This document shows positions 16,812 through 25,293 of a stretch of 38,639 bases of DNA, in pieces (within the stretch, counting starts at the first letter, position 1; the number at the start of each line of letters is the position of its first letter). Source of the stretch: Burkholderia sp. E7m39 (GTDB lineage Bacteria > Pseudomonadota > Gammaproteobacteria > Burkholderiales > Burkholderiaceae); contig BBSL01000071.1 of assembly GCA_001319865.1 (NCBI GenBank), positions 1 through 38,639 of the forward strand, in the 5' to 3' direction. The notes under the pieces were generated by a model that was not told where the DNA came from, searched no databases, and was given only the letters and a program-made list of their open reading frames with translations. Position numbers and translations under genes: made by a program.

Positions 16812-19010
16812 ATGATGATCTACCTACCCGATAAGGCGCCAGCCGACGTTTTGCGCGAAGCCGAAAAGGCGCGAAAGAATCGTCTTGAGATCGTTCAGGC
16901 GTTATCGCATGGACAGATCTCGCGGCGCGATCTGCTTCGATGGGGATTGGTGTCGGCCACTGGCGTGCTGGCCGCGAAGCATGGACTGAACCCGTTCGTC
17001 GGCAGGGCGTGGGCTTCGAGCGGCAGCGGCATCCCGACAGGTGTTCCGCCAAGCCCGCTGTTCGGCGCGCTGCCGTTCTCGCAGCCGATGCCCCGTATGG
17101 ACGTGCTGCCACGCAAGTCGGTTTCGTCGCTGTCGCCCGCGCCGACGGCTGAAGCGAACACGACGATGCAGCCAGTGCCTGCCGCGCTGGGCGGCGGCAT
17201 GGGCCCTGTCGAAGGGCGTCCGCCTGGCCCGATCTGGGCGCACCAGGGCTGGGACATGTTCCCGCCTCAGGTCGCCTACGAGGTCGTGCAAGGGGGCATC
17301 ACGCACAACCTGGCGTACAACCCGGACGTGCCGTCGCAACTGAACTGCGGTATCGATTACTCGGCATCCGTGCAAACCTGCTTCCACATGAAGATGCCGG
17401 ATCAGGACCCGACCCGATTCTGGACCTTCAATGCCTCGTTCCCGCCGAAGCTGGTTCTGGCCCGTTATGGCGAGCCGATCCTGTTCCGCCATCACAACCG
17501 TCTGCCCGTGGACCGGACGCAGAACGGCGGCTTCGGCATCCATACCATTTCGACGCACGAACACAATGGCCATCACGGCGCGGAGAACGACGGTTTCACC
17601 GGCGCGTTCTTTTTCCCCGGCCAGTTCTACGACTATCACTGGCCGCTGGTGCTGGCGGGATTCAGAACCATGAACACCTCGGCGAGCGACCCGCGCGCAG
17701 GCAGTCCCGACGGCAACGGCGGCATCAACAAGATTGCCGGCGACTGGCACGAGACGATGAGCACGCACTGGTTCCATGACCACATGTTCAGCTTCACGTC
17801 GCAGAACGTGTACAAGGGCATCGCGGCGATGATGAACATCTATAGCTCAATCGACCGCGGAAACGAAGCGATCAACGACGGCGTGAACTTGTGCTTGCCG
17901 AGCGGCCGATCAAAGGACTGGGGCAACCTCGACTATGACGTCAACCTGATGCTCGCCGACAAGGCCTGGAACAAAGACGGCCAGATGCAGTTCGACATCT
18001 TCAATCTGGATGGCTTCCTCGGTGACCAGATGACCGTGAACGCCGTCTATAAGCCGTACTTCGAAGTCGAACGGCGCAAGTACCGTTTCCGCATCCTGAA
18101 CGCTTCGGTGTCGCGCTTTTTCAAGCTGTGTCTGAGCGACGGTTCCCCGATGATCCAGATCGCCAACGATGGCAACCTGCTGCCGCGCCCGGTGGTGCTC
18201 GCGCAACTGGATGAAATGGGCATCGCGGAACGCTATGACATCGTGATCGACTTCTCGCGCTATACGAATGGAGCACGCGTGCATCTCGTGAATCTCGCCG
18301 AACACGACGACGGGCGGCGCGTCGCGCATGACCTGTCGCTGGGCGAGGCGCTGTCCGGCAAATCGCAGGATCCGTGCGTCGGGCGTTTCCTGGAGTTCCG
18401 CGTCGTTCGCGATCCGTCGCAACCGGATGTGAGCCGCGTGCCGTCCACGCTCATTCCGAATCCCGATCTGTCGAAGGTGCCGGTGGCGCGCGAGCGCACG
18501 TTCGTGTTCGGCGACGGCGCGAAACAGACGAGCCGGAACCAGGCAACCTCGTTCCTCGGGCCGTGGGGCATCGGCGTGGATAACGGCGACAAGCTGGCCG
18601 CCGACTATTCACGCATATCGGCCGCGCCGAAGATGGGCACGCGCGAAGTGTGGACACTCATCAATGGCGGCGGCGGCTGGGATCACCCGATCCACATCCA
18701 CTTCGAGGAAGGGCAAATCCTGGAACGGGACGGCAGCGCATCGAAGGTGCCGGCATGGGAGCAAGGCCGCAAGGACGTCTACCGGCTGCACCCGAGCGGC
18801 AAGCTGAAGATCACGATGCAGTTCCGCGACTGGGGCGGCATGTTCATGGAGCACTGTCATAACACGGTCCATGAAGACAACGCGATGCTGCTGCGATGGG
18901 AGATCGACGACTCGGGCGCGCCTTTTCTCAGGCCTTTGCCGACACCGATCCCGACACCGCAAGGCGTCACCTTCCAGTCGCCGGACGACATCCTGAAGAC
19001 GGCGTTGTAG
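16812..19010 (+). CDS. Tat-exported multicopper oxidase
   Basis: A 732-residue laccase/bilirubin-oxidase-type enzyme that couples one-electron oxidation of a substrate to reduction of O2 to water. An unusually long N-region precedes a twin-arginine signal (SRRDLL, 37-42) ending near AWA (66-68), so it is exported folded. All copper motifs are present: H249-x-H251, H319-x-x-H322-x-H324, H625-x-x-H628-x-H630, and H681-C682-H683...H687...M692. Met692 is the type 1 axial ligand, ten residues after the Cys as in CotA. Candidate substrates are Mn(II), Fe(II), Cu(I) or phenolics. A Tat-folded enzyme beside a T2SS is the expected cargo type. It follows paralogue B by 53 bases; a second ATG lies at 16815. 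Confidence 0.95.
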   Translation: MMIYLPDKAPADVLREAEKARKNRLEIVQALSHGQISRRDLLRWGLVSATGVLAAKHGLNPFVGRAWASSGSGIPTGVPPSPLFGALPFSQPMPRMDVLPRKSVSSLSPAPTAEANTTMQPVPAALGGGMGPVEGRPPGPIWAHQGWDMFPPQVAYEVVQGGITHNLAYNPDVPSQLNCGIDYSASVQTCFHMKMPDQDPTRFWTFNASFPPKLVLARYGEPILFRHHNRLPVDRTQNGGFGIHTISTHEHNGHHGAENDGFTGAFFFPGQFYDYHWPLVLAGFRTMNTSASDPRAGSPDGNGGINKIAGDWHETMSTHWFHDHMFSFTSQNVYKGIAAMMNIYSSIDRGNEAINDGVNLCLPSGRSKDWGNLDYDVNLMLADKAWNKDGQMQFDIFNLDGFLGDQMTVNAVYKPYFEVERRKYRFRILNASVSRFFKLCLSDGSPMIQIANDGNLLPRPVVLAQLDEMGIAERYDIVIDFSRYTNGARVHLVNLAEHDDGRRVAHDLSLGEALSGKSQDPCVGRFLEFRVVRDPSQPDVSRVPSTLIPNPDLSKVPVARERTFVFGDGAKQTSRNQATSFLGPWGIGVDNGDKLAADYSRISAAPKMGTREVWTLINGGGGWDHPIHIHFEEGQILERDGSASKVPAWEQGRKDVYRLHPSGKLKITMQFRDWGGMFMEHCHNTVHEDNAMLLRWEIDDSGAPFLRPLPTPIPTPQGVTFQSPDDILKTAL

Positions 19011-19026
19011 TTGTGCGGCCTTCTGA

Positions 19027-19051
19027 TCGCGCGGGCATGATCCCCGCGCGA
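19027..19051 (+). other. GC-rich intercistronic hairpin after the oxidase
   Basis: TCGCGCGGG (19027-19035) and CCCGCGCGA (19043-19051) form a perfect nine-base stem with a seven-base loop, starting 16 bases after the oxidase stop. No T-run follows. It may stabilise the upstream message or cause partial termination before the small exported protein. An alternative ATG at 19037 falls in the loop, which argues against using it as a start. Confidence 0.55.
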
Positions 19052-19075
19052 CGGGCAACCATATCGGAGTGCATC

Positions 19076-19561
19076 ATGAATCAGGAAACAGGAGTACGCA
19101 GTCCCGCGCGGCGGGCGGGTCTTCTCGCGCTCTGGGCCGGCCTCGCCGGTCTGTTTGCAGGCGCGGGCGGGGCGGCCGCGGAAGAGCCTTTGCCGTCGCA
19201 TGTCGTGAGCGTGCCGGTGACGGGCATGGTGCATACGGCAGAAGGCGACGTCGTTTTCTCGGGCCGGGCGAATATCGAAACCATGCTGATCACGGACCGG
19301 AAGTCGCCCGCGGTGTCCGAGATCGCTGTGAGTTTCTCGGGTGTGACTGCCAAGGGCGCGAGGGACGAGACCCGCTATCAGGTTGAGAACCCGACTATTT
19401 TGCAGCGTCGTGTGAAGGCGTCGGAAATAATCGAGGTCAATTTTCCGTTTTATCCGGAAGGCGATCCAATGGCGGCGCAATCGGCGATGGCGTCGTTCCG
19501 TCTGTTTGCGAACGGCAAGACATCCCCGACGATCACGGTGACTGCGAATCGCCCGGACTAA
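19076..19561 (+). CDS. Small exported protein of unknown function
   Basis: A 161-residue protein with a signal peptide ending AAA|E at about residue 35. GGAG seven bases before the ATG supports this start; an ATG at 19037 in the same frame lies within a hairpin. The mature part is predicted to be nearly all beta strand (VVSVPVTGMVHT, VVFSGRANIETMLITD, EIAVSFSGVTAKG) without cysteines or an obvious metal motif. I do not recognise the family. It lies between the multicopper oxidase and the SCO-cytochrome c fusion and just 13 bases before the latter, so a role in copper loading or as a small oxidase partner is possible but unproven. Confidence 0.78.
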   Translation: MNQETGVRSPARRAGLLALWAGLAGLFAGAGGAAAEEPLPSHVVSVPVTGMVHTAEGDVVFSGRANIETMLITDRKSPAVSEIAVSFSGVTAKGARDETRYQVENPTILQRRVKASEIIEVNFPFYPEGDPMAAQSAMASFRLFANGKTSPTITVTANRPD

Positions 19562-19574
19562 ACAGGGGTAGCGA

Positions 19575-20525
19575 ATGACGAAGATAACAACGATGCGCAG
19601 TCTGGGGCTGTCGCTCTGCATCGCCGCGGCGCTGATATTCACTCACGCCGCGCGCGGCGATACGCCGTGGGGAGCGGACTACTTTCCGAACGTCACGCTG
19701 AAGACGCAGGACGGCAAGAGCGTGCGCTTTTACGACGATCTGCTCGAGGGCAAGGCCGTCGCAATCAACCTGGTCTACTCGAGTTGTTCGAACGTATGTC
19801 CGCTGGAGACTGCGAAGCTGGTGCAGGTTCAGAAGGTCTTTGGCGACCGGATGGGGCGCGACATCTTTTTCTATTCAATCGCAATCGATCCATGGGATAG
19901 CCCCGCCGAACTGAAAAAGTATGCGAACAAGTTTGGCGTCGGACCTGGCTGGCTGTTCCTCTCGGGCAAAGAGGAGGACATCAGGCTCATTGCGCGCAAG
20001 CTCGGACTTTCACGGGCTGGTGATCTCGACAGCAAGGACGGTCACAGTGCAACGCTGATGGTCGGCAATGTGTCGACGGGGCAATGGATGCGCAATTCGT
20101 CTACCGACAATCCGCAGTTCCTTGCTACCGCAATCGGCAATTTTCTGGGCTGGAACAGCGCGAAACCCACGGTCGATTATGCGCAGGCACGGCCGGTTTC
20201 GGGCGTTCGAGGTGAGCTCCTGTTTCAGAGCCGATGCTCAGCGTGTCATACGGTAGGCGGCGGTGACCGGCTCGGACCGGACCTGCTGGGTGTGACGACG
20301 CGGCGCGATCAAGGCTGGTTGAGACGCTATCTGAGCGAACCGGACAAGATGCTCAAGGAAGGCGACCGGGTGGCTCAGCGTTTGTACAAACAGTACAACG
20401 AGATACGCATGCCCAATCTTGGACTCGGAGCCGGCGACGTGGCGGCGCTGCTCGACTATCTGGACAGACCGACTCACGGCGCGGACGCAAGTGGTGTTTT
20501 GACGAAGGCGTCCACGACGCCCTAG
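19575..20525 (+). CDS. SCO1/SenC-like copper chaperone fused to cytochrome c
   Basis: A 316-residue exported protein made of two domains. After a signal peptide (about 1-28) comes a SCO-type thioredoxin fold with the copper ligands Cys71 and Cys75 (CSNVC) and His157 (DGHSAT). From about residue 205 a class I cytochrome c domain carries CSACH (221-225) and a likely axial Met279 (RMPNLGL). SCO proteins deliver copper to, or reduce disulfides in, CuA sites of oxidases; the fused heme could supply or remove electrons. Its position in an oxidase operon with no cytochrome oxidase gene suggests service to the multicopper oxidase or to the exported redox chain. GGGG five bases upstream of the ATG is a plausible ribosome site. 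Confidence 0.93.
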   Translation: MTKITTMRSLGLSLCIAAALIFTHAARGDTPWGADYFPNVTLKTQDGKSVRFYDDLLEGKAVAINLVYSSCSNVCPLETAKLVQVQKVFGDRMGRDIFFYSIAIDPWDSPAELKKYANKFGVGPGWLFLSGKEEDIRLIARKLGLSRAGDLDSKDGHSATLMVGNVSTGQWMRNSSTDNPQFLATAIGNFLGWNSAKPTVDYAQARPVSGVRGELLFQSRCSACHTVGGGDRLGPDLLGVTTRRDQGWLRRYLSEPDKMLKEGDRVAQRLYKQYNEIRMPNLGLGAGDVAALLDYLDRPTHGADASGVLTKASTTP

Positions 20526-20642
20526 CCAGCCACGCGATGCGTATGGCGCGCGGCGGTTTGCCAACCGGGCACAGGTATCACACATCACGGCAAGGAGTTT
20601 GGTGCGCGTGAGTCATTCCACCCAGGTAATCAGGAGACAACG

Positions 20643-21863
20643 ATGAAAGCAACCTGTTTCGATCGCCACTTGATCCAGGCATGCACATGGCGGCTAGCGG
20701 CGGCAGCGGCGCTCACGGCAGTGCTGGTTGCCTGCGGCGGCGGGGGCGGTGGCAGCAGTCCCACGGCGACGCCCACGGCGGCTGCAACAGCGACCACATT
20801 CAGCGGGCCGATTACCGGTTTTGGCAGCGTGATTGTCAATGGCGTGCGCATCGACGACAACTCCGCCGCGATTACCCTTGACGATGACAACGGCGGCGGC
20901 AGGGATGCCGACCTGAAGCTCGGCATGGTGGTCGACATTCAGGGCGAACACGACAACGGCGCACAGACGGGCAGGGCGACGAGCATTTCGTCACATAGCT
21001 TCGTGCAGGGGCCGATATCCGCAATCAATGCGGCGGCGAATCAGTTGGTCGTACTGGGGGTCGTCGTGACCGTTGTGCCGGGCACGGCGTTCGGCGGCAC
21101 GAATGCCACTTCGCTTGCGTCGCTGGCGCTCAATGACTCCGTTGAAATTCACGGCTTGCCGGATGCCACGGGCAGCAAGGTAACGGCAACGCGCATCGAG
21201 CGAATTCCGCCCACTAATGAAGTGCGGCTGGTCGGCACAACGCAAAGCGTGACGACCGGGCAGTTCACGCTCAATGGCATGGCTGTTCAGTACACGGCGG
21301 CGAGTCTCGTGAACTTCCCAAATGGCGTGACAAACGGCATGACGGTGCGTGTGAAGGGCAATCTTTCCGGCCCGTCGACGATCGTTGCCAGCAGGATTCG
21401 CCAGATAAACCTGGTGCCGGCGCTTGCAGAAGGTCAGCGGCTGGACGTGAAGGGCGTGATCTCCACCTTCAATTCCTCGAGTAGCTTCTCAATCGCCACG
21501 CTCCGGGTGACTGTTCCCAGCACGGCCACGGTGAGTGGCACGCCTGCACTCGGTACGCGTGTCGAAGTGAAGGGCACGATGGTGCAGGGCGTTCTCGTCG
21601 CGACGCAAGTAGAGGTCGAAAATGAAAACGAGCCGGCGGAAGCGCATGAGCTTCACAGCGTGATCGCGGCGATCGACAAGTCCCAGCAGACCTTGACGCT
21701 GCGCGACGGATCGGTTGTCGTGAGGTGGGATGGGACTACGGTCTTCGATACAGCGACACTTCCGCGCGGCGCCGATGATCTCGTGGCGGGGGGGAAAGTG
21801 GAGGTGAAGGGCAGGTTGACGGGCAACGCAGTTCTGGCGTCGCGCATCAAACGGGACAATTAG
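20643..21863 (+). CDS. DUF5666-repeat lipoprotein
   Basis: A 406-residue lipoprotein: signal ending LVAC (Cys31), then a poly-Gly and Thr/Ala linker. Several repeats of about 60-70 residues follow the DUF5666 pattern, each with VNG-type turns (FGSVIVNGVRIDD, FTLNGMAVQY), a GMxVxVxG strand (NGMTVRVKGNLS, LGTRVEVKGTMV, AGGKVEVKGRLT) and an AxxI ending (VASRIRQI, LASRIKRD). The family is probably a chain of small beta barrels on the outer membrane or periplasmic side; its function is not established. AGGAGA lies before the ATG. It is the last gene of the redox block, and the similar VGDYVTYAGTL stretches in the large secreted paralogues hint at a shared fold. Confidence 0.88.
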   Translation: MKATCFDRHLIQACTWRLAAAAALTAVLVACGGGGGGSSPTATPTAAATATTFSGPITGFGSVIVNGVRIDDNSAAITLDDDNGGGRDADLKLGMVVDIQGEHDNGAQTGRATSISSHSFVQGPISAINAAANQLVVLGVVVTVVPGTAFGGTNATSLASLALNDSVEIHGLPDATGSKVTATRIERIPPTNEVRLVGTTQSVTTGQFTLNGMAVQYTAASLVNFPNGVTNGMTVRVKGNLSGPSTIVASRIRQINLVPALAEGQRLDVKGVISTFNSSSSFSIATLRVTVPSTATVSGTPALGTRVEVKGTMVQGVLVATQVEVENENEPAEAHELHSVIAAIDKSQQTLTLRDGSVVVRWDGTTVFDTATLPRGADDLVAGGKVEVKGRLTGNAVLASRIKRDN

Positions 21864-21939
21864 ACGATTTGCATTCTGTACGGTCGGGAATCTTGACTTG
21901 CGCGAATGGCACGGAGAGGCGGGCCGAGCGGGTGTCGAC

Positions 21940-22129
21940 GATTCAACAGCGTGGGGTTGAGCAGTGGCTTGAGTCGCTGAACCGCTGAGACTGTTCTGGT
22001 GCGTTCAGGTTGACGTTGGTATCCGCGATGCGCATTTTTCGGCTTTGGCGCCGCCCCTGTACGGGGCGGCCACAGGGCGACTCCGGAAGCACGATGGCCA
22101 ATGCGGGTGACAAGTCCCGCTTCACACCC
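21940..22129. repeat. Structured intergenic element, candidate dispersed repeat
   Basis: Between two convergent operons lie three stem-loops: GGTTGAGC (21955-21962) with GCTGAACC (21976-21983, one mismatch), a perfect GCCGCCCC/GGGGCGGC stem (22050-22070, five-base loop), and GCGGG/CCCGC (22103-22120). None is followed by a T-run on its transcribed side. The sequence feels like an intergenic element that recurs in Burkholderia-type genomes and is sometimes miscalled as a short ORF, but that is recollection, not a search. It could also act as the shared terminator zone for the flanking operons. Confidence 0.35.
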
Positions 22130-24238
22130 CTAGAAAATATACCTCACCCCACCAAACACGCTACGCCCCGACCCAGGATAAAAGATCGCCGTGTTACTGG
22201 CAGTACGCGCATTGGCAACGGTGCTGATATCACTGATATATCGTTTGTTCGTCAAATTCCGGGCATCGACAAACAGTGACACTCCGTTCCTGAATTCCAT
22301 CCCTGCTTGCACGCCGAGCAGCGTATAGCCCGGCACGCGCAGCGTATTCGCATCGTCCGCCCAGGCGCCCGCAGGCACCCAGTCCACACTAGCGGAGATA
22401 TGAAAGCCATTCGGCCTCGCATAACCGAGCGTCATCCGCAACACATTCACCGGCACACCCGCGATCCGGTTATTGCCATACTGCGGATCATCCTTGAAGC
22501 GGAAATCGTTCAACGTCCACACACCCGATAACGTGACGCTGTCACCTGCGCCGGGTTGAAAAACATCGCGCCACAGATCCACCGATGCCCCAGCCTCGAT
22601 GCCCTGAATCACCGTACGATTCGCGTTGAACGTCGTGGCCGGAATGTCGGGGTTGGTCGTGTACTGCAGCAACTGGTCCCGCACCATCGACCGATAGGCC
22701 GTGAAATCCCATGCGAACCGGTCACGTGTGCCACGCGTTCCCAGTTCAAGCGTCCACGCATGCTGCGATGAAAGCGGCGTGAAGCGCGTCGTGGTGTTGA
22801 AAGTCTGCGTGAGATCCGTAAAGTCTGGCACGTCCTGGCTGCGCGTGATGTCGATAAATGCCTGGATATCGCGGGCAGGCTGCCAGAGCAGTCCCAGTTT
22901 CGGATTCAGGCCGTTATACGTGGCGCTTGCCGACTTATACGTAGGGTCAGCAGCGAGTCCGCCATGATCGACATATTTGCGGACGTCCCGCAACGCCTTG
23001 AGCCCTGCCATTACCGCGACAGTCGGCAGGAAGAACAGACGATTCTCGACGTACGCTTCATAGTTGTATGCGCTTTGTGTTGAATCCAGCGTCTGCGCGC
23101 CTTTGTTTCCCGCCACGTTGACGTATTGCCGCGCCTGCGTATTGCCACCGAAGAAGCGCGCGCCCGCGATCAGATCGTTGCGCATGCCACTTAGCTGCAA
23201 CGTCGCCGTGTAGTGCGGTGCGATGCCATAGGTCCAACCATCCTGGTCGATTACCTGGAAGATCGGGTGATAAAGGCTCTTGTGGATCGCCCAGCTATCG
23301 ACGTCGATCTGACCGGTTTCGAGCCTGAATGTCGTGCGGTTCGCGATCCGTTCCGTGCGCGTGTTGCGCGCCTGATCGCCGGCGAGCGCGCTGGGTGAAG
23401 CTTTGGTCGGGTTGTTGAGCGCGTCGGACAGCGACAGCGTACCCGGCAATTGCTGGTTCACGATATACGCGCCGAGATAGAACCGCGTCTCCACATCGGC
23501 GCTGAAGCGGTAGCCGACGTTGCCGTTGATCTGCTCGTATTGTCCACGCTCGTGTTGCCGGTATCCGTCGGCGTGATCGACGGTGAACGTGCCCATGAAA
23601 TCCAGCGGCCCGACGATCCGCGAAAACTGTGTGCTGCCGCGTATCGTGCCGAAGCTGCCGCCTTCGAGTCGCAGCATGTTCGGTGCCAGTGCGGTGTAGG
23701 CGGTCGGCGTCAGGAAGTCAATGGCGCCGCCGAGTGTCGATGAACCATAGGCGAGTCCATTGCCCCCTTTGAAGACTTCCGCCGATTGCAGCGCGAGCGG
23801 ATCGATCTGGTAGTAGTCGCCACTGCCATCGGCGAGATTGGTCGGAATGCCGTCCTGAAGTATTTCCAGCCCGCGTGTGTGAAATGAGCGTGCAACGCCT
23901 GAGCCGCGAACTGAAAGCCGCAGTTCCTGGCCGTATCGGCTCTGCACATAGACGCCCGGCACGTTCTTCAACACGTCGCGCAACGTGAAAGCATAGGTGC
24001 TGGCGTACGATTCGCTGTCGACGAAACCGACCGAGCCAGCTGTCTCGAACAGCTTGCGCCGCTGCTCTCCTACGGTCTGCGAGGTCAGCGACGGTTGCGT
24101 CGTATCCATCACGACGACGCCGGGCAGTGTCGCTTCCGCAAGCGACGCTTCGTTCGGACCGGATTGAGCAAATGCGCTGCTCGCGAAGATGAGTGCCGCG
24201 CTTGATATCGGAAGGCGCCGGTTGAGTGAATGATTCAT
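22130..24238 (-). CDS. TonB-dependent outer-membrane receptor
   Basis: A 702-residue receptor: signal peptide ending AFA|Q near residue 24, a plug domain (about 60-180) with typical blocks (LRDVLKNVPGVYVQSR, LRLSVRGSG, RGLEILQDGIPTNLADG, GGNGLAYGSSTLGGAIDF), then a 22-strand-type barrel ending in the C-terminal Phe (GVRYIF). It imports a metal complex using TonB energy. The plug looks FecA-like, but the genomic setting, with YcnI, two DUF2946 proteins and its own TonB-ExbB-ExbD, points to copper or a copper chelate. The ATG at 24238 is preceded by GGGGACAGGGAG; an ATG at 24289 overlapping the previous stop (ATGA) would add 17 residues and cannot be excluded. Last gene of its operon. Confidence 0.92.
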   Translation of the reverse strand: MNHSLNRRLPISSAALIFASSAFAQSGPNEASLAEATLPGVVVMDTTQPSLTSQTVGEQRRKLFETAGSVGFVDSESYASTYAFTLRDVLKNVPGVYVQSRYGQELRLSVRGSGVARSFHTRGLEILQDGIPTNLADGSGDYYQIDPLALQSAEVFKGGNGLAYGSSTLGGAIDFLTPTAYTALAPNMLRLEGGSFGTIRGSTQFSRIVGPLDFMGTFTVDHADGYRQHERGQYEQINGNVGYRFSADVETRFYLGAYIVNQQLPGTLSLSDALNNPTKASPSALAGDQARNTRTERIANRTTFRLETGQIDVDSWAIHKSLYHPIFQVIDQDGWTYGIAPHYTATLQLSGMRNDLIAGARFFGGNTQARQYVNVAGNKGAQTLDSTQSAYNYEAYVENRLFFLPTVAVMAGLKALRDVRKYVDHGGLAADPTYKSASATYNGLNPKLGLLWQPARDIQAFIDITRSQDVPDFTDLTQTFNTTTRFTPLSSQHAWTLELGTRGTRDRFAWDFTAYRSMVRDQLLQYTTNPDIPATTFNANRTVIQGIEAGASVDLWRDVFQPGAGDSVTLSGVWTLNDFRFKDDPQYGNNRIAGVPVNVLRMTLGYARPNGFHISASVDWVPAGAWADDANTLRVPGYTLLGVQAGMEFRNGVSLFVDARNLTNKRYISDISTVANARTASNTAIFYPGSGRSVFGGVRYIF

Positions 24239-24285
24239 GACTCCCTGTCCCCTGATCGTTCGGCGGTTGTTATTGATCGCCATAT

Positions 24286-24837
24286 TCATTGCGCCGGTAA
24301 GAGTCGAACCTGCGGGGCGGGGCTATGAATAGCGTGCCAGTCCTGACCCTCGGTGGGAATCTCGGTCCAGTCGCGCTTGCCGTTTTCGCAGGTCTGCACG
24401 ACGGGGAAATAAAGCGTTTTGCCCGGAGTGGTCGGCAGCTTCATGACCAGACCGAAGGTGTCGTAGAGACTGTCCGGGAGGGGGCCGCCGCGCCATTCGA
24501 CGGCCACGATCGACTTGTCGATCGTCATGCCGTGTTCGACCTTCAGCGGAGGGTCGATGGAACGCGTCACGGTGCTCACGGTCCAGCCGGGCTTCATCTG
24601 TGGCTTGATCGAGAGCACGCCATCGGGAATCGCGACGTGCAATGCGACCGTTGACGACCCGTCGCATCCGTGCGGGATTTTCAACGATGTTTCGAAATAG
24701 CTGCCGGCCTTGCCTTGATCCGGCTGAGCGACGATATGCGCGTGCACGCAGCGGCTGGCGGCCGTGGCGGCCAGTGCGGCGAATACGAAGAGAATGGGCG
24801 TGGCTACACGCGCCCTACGCCGTGGACGTGTTTGCAT
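24286..24837 (-). CDS. YcnI-like (DUF1775) exported copper-binding protein
   Basis: A 183-residue exported protein. If the signal is cut after VHA (residue 33), the mature chain starts with His34. In Bacillus YcnI the N-terminal His of the mature chain binds Cu(II) in a monohistidine brace together with a Trp; the matching segment here is VAVEWRGGPLPD. Other family blocks are IPHGCDGSSTVALHVAIPDG, MKPGWTVSTVTR and TFGLVMKLP. A Cys pair (GCDG and QTCENG) could form a disulfide. It is followed by the receptor gene with overlapping stop and possible start, so the two are coupled. Probable role: periplasmic copper capture. Confidence 0.9.
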   Translation of the reverse strand: MQTRPRRRARVATPILFVFAALAATAASRCVHAHIVAQPDQGKAGSYFETSLKIPHGCDGSSTVALHVAIPDGVLSIKPQMKPGWTVSTVTRSIDPPLKVEHGMTIDKSIVAVEWRGGPLPDSLYDTFGLVMKLPTTPGKTLYFPVVQTCENGKRDWTEIPTEGQDWHAIHSPAPQVRLLPAQ

Positions 24838-24891
24838 GTCAGTTTCCTGAAGTCGGTGAATGGGCCGCCGCCGGACGGCGGAAATATCGGA

Positions 24892-25269
24892 TCAGGAAGT
24901 GACTTGCGGTGGATCGCGCGACCACGCGAAGACATGGCGTCGCAGCGTGACTGGCGTTCCGGAGGTTTCGATGCGGATGTCTTCGCTGAACAGCACGGGC
25001 AGCGGTATTGCAGACGGCGCCCTGTACAGGGGCGGATGATGCACGAGCAGATCGCAGTAGCCGCACGTGCTGTCCGCATGGCCGTGATGTGCGGCGGAAT
25101 CATGCGCACGAGAACCCGCGTCCGGTCGCGCCGAGCAGAAATCGTCGGATGACTGCTGCACATCCATTGCCGCTCGCAGTTGAGTCGCGACGGGCGCAGC
25201 GATGGCGAGCCAGACCGCAAACAGGCAGGTCCATGTCATTTGATAAACGTGTCTGCTGGCTCGTGTCAT
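24892..25269 (-). CDS. DUF2946 membrane protein, His/Cys-rich (copy 1)
   Basis: A 125-residue protein with an N-terminal hydrophobic segment (residues 10-30), a His-rich stretch (AHDSAAHHGHADS) and the family motif CGYCDLLVHHPP. DUF2946 proteins recur next to copper-related TonB receptors, CopC/YcnI-type proteins and PCu_A chaperones in proteobacteria, and the clustered His and Cys residues suit copper binding, but no biochemical function is established. It lies between exbD and the YcnI-like gene in the same operon. A second, more divergent copy is encoded at 27404-27763. Confidence 0.85.
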   Translation of the reverse strand: MTRASRHVYQMTWTCLFAVWLAIAAPVATQLRAAMDVQQSSDDFCSARPDAGSRAHDSAAHHGHADSTCGYCDLLVHHPPLYRAPSAIPLPVLFSEDIRIETSGTPVTLRRHVFAWSRDPPQVTS

Positions 25270-25293
25270 GGCGAATCGTTATGTGGCGGCGGC

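Noticed and set aside
22041..22125. Possible cobalamin-type riboswitch near the TonB-dependent receptor
   Set aside because: The GC stems recall one, but the B12-box is absent and the element lies downstream of the receptor gene, not in its leader.
22010..22279. Plus-strand frame of 89 codons across the receptor end
   Set aside because: It overlaps the conserved end of the receptor and the hairpin region, and has no credible product.
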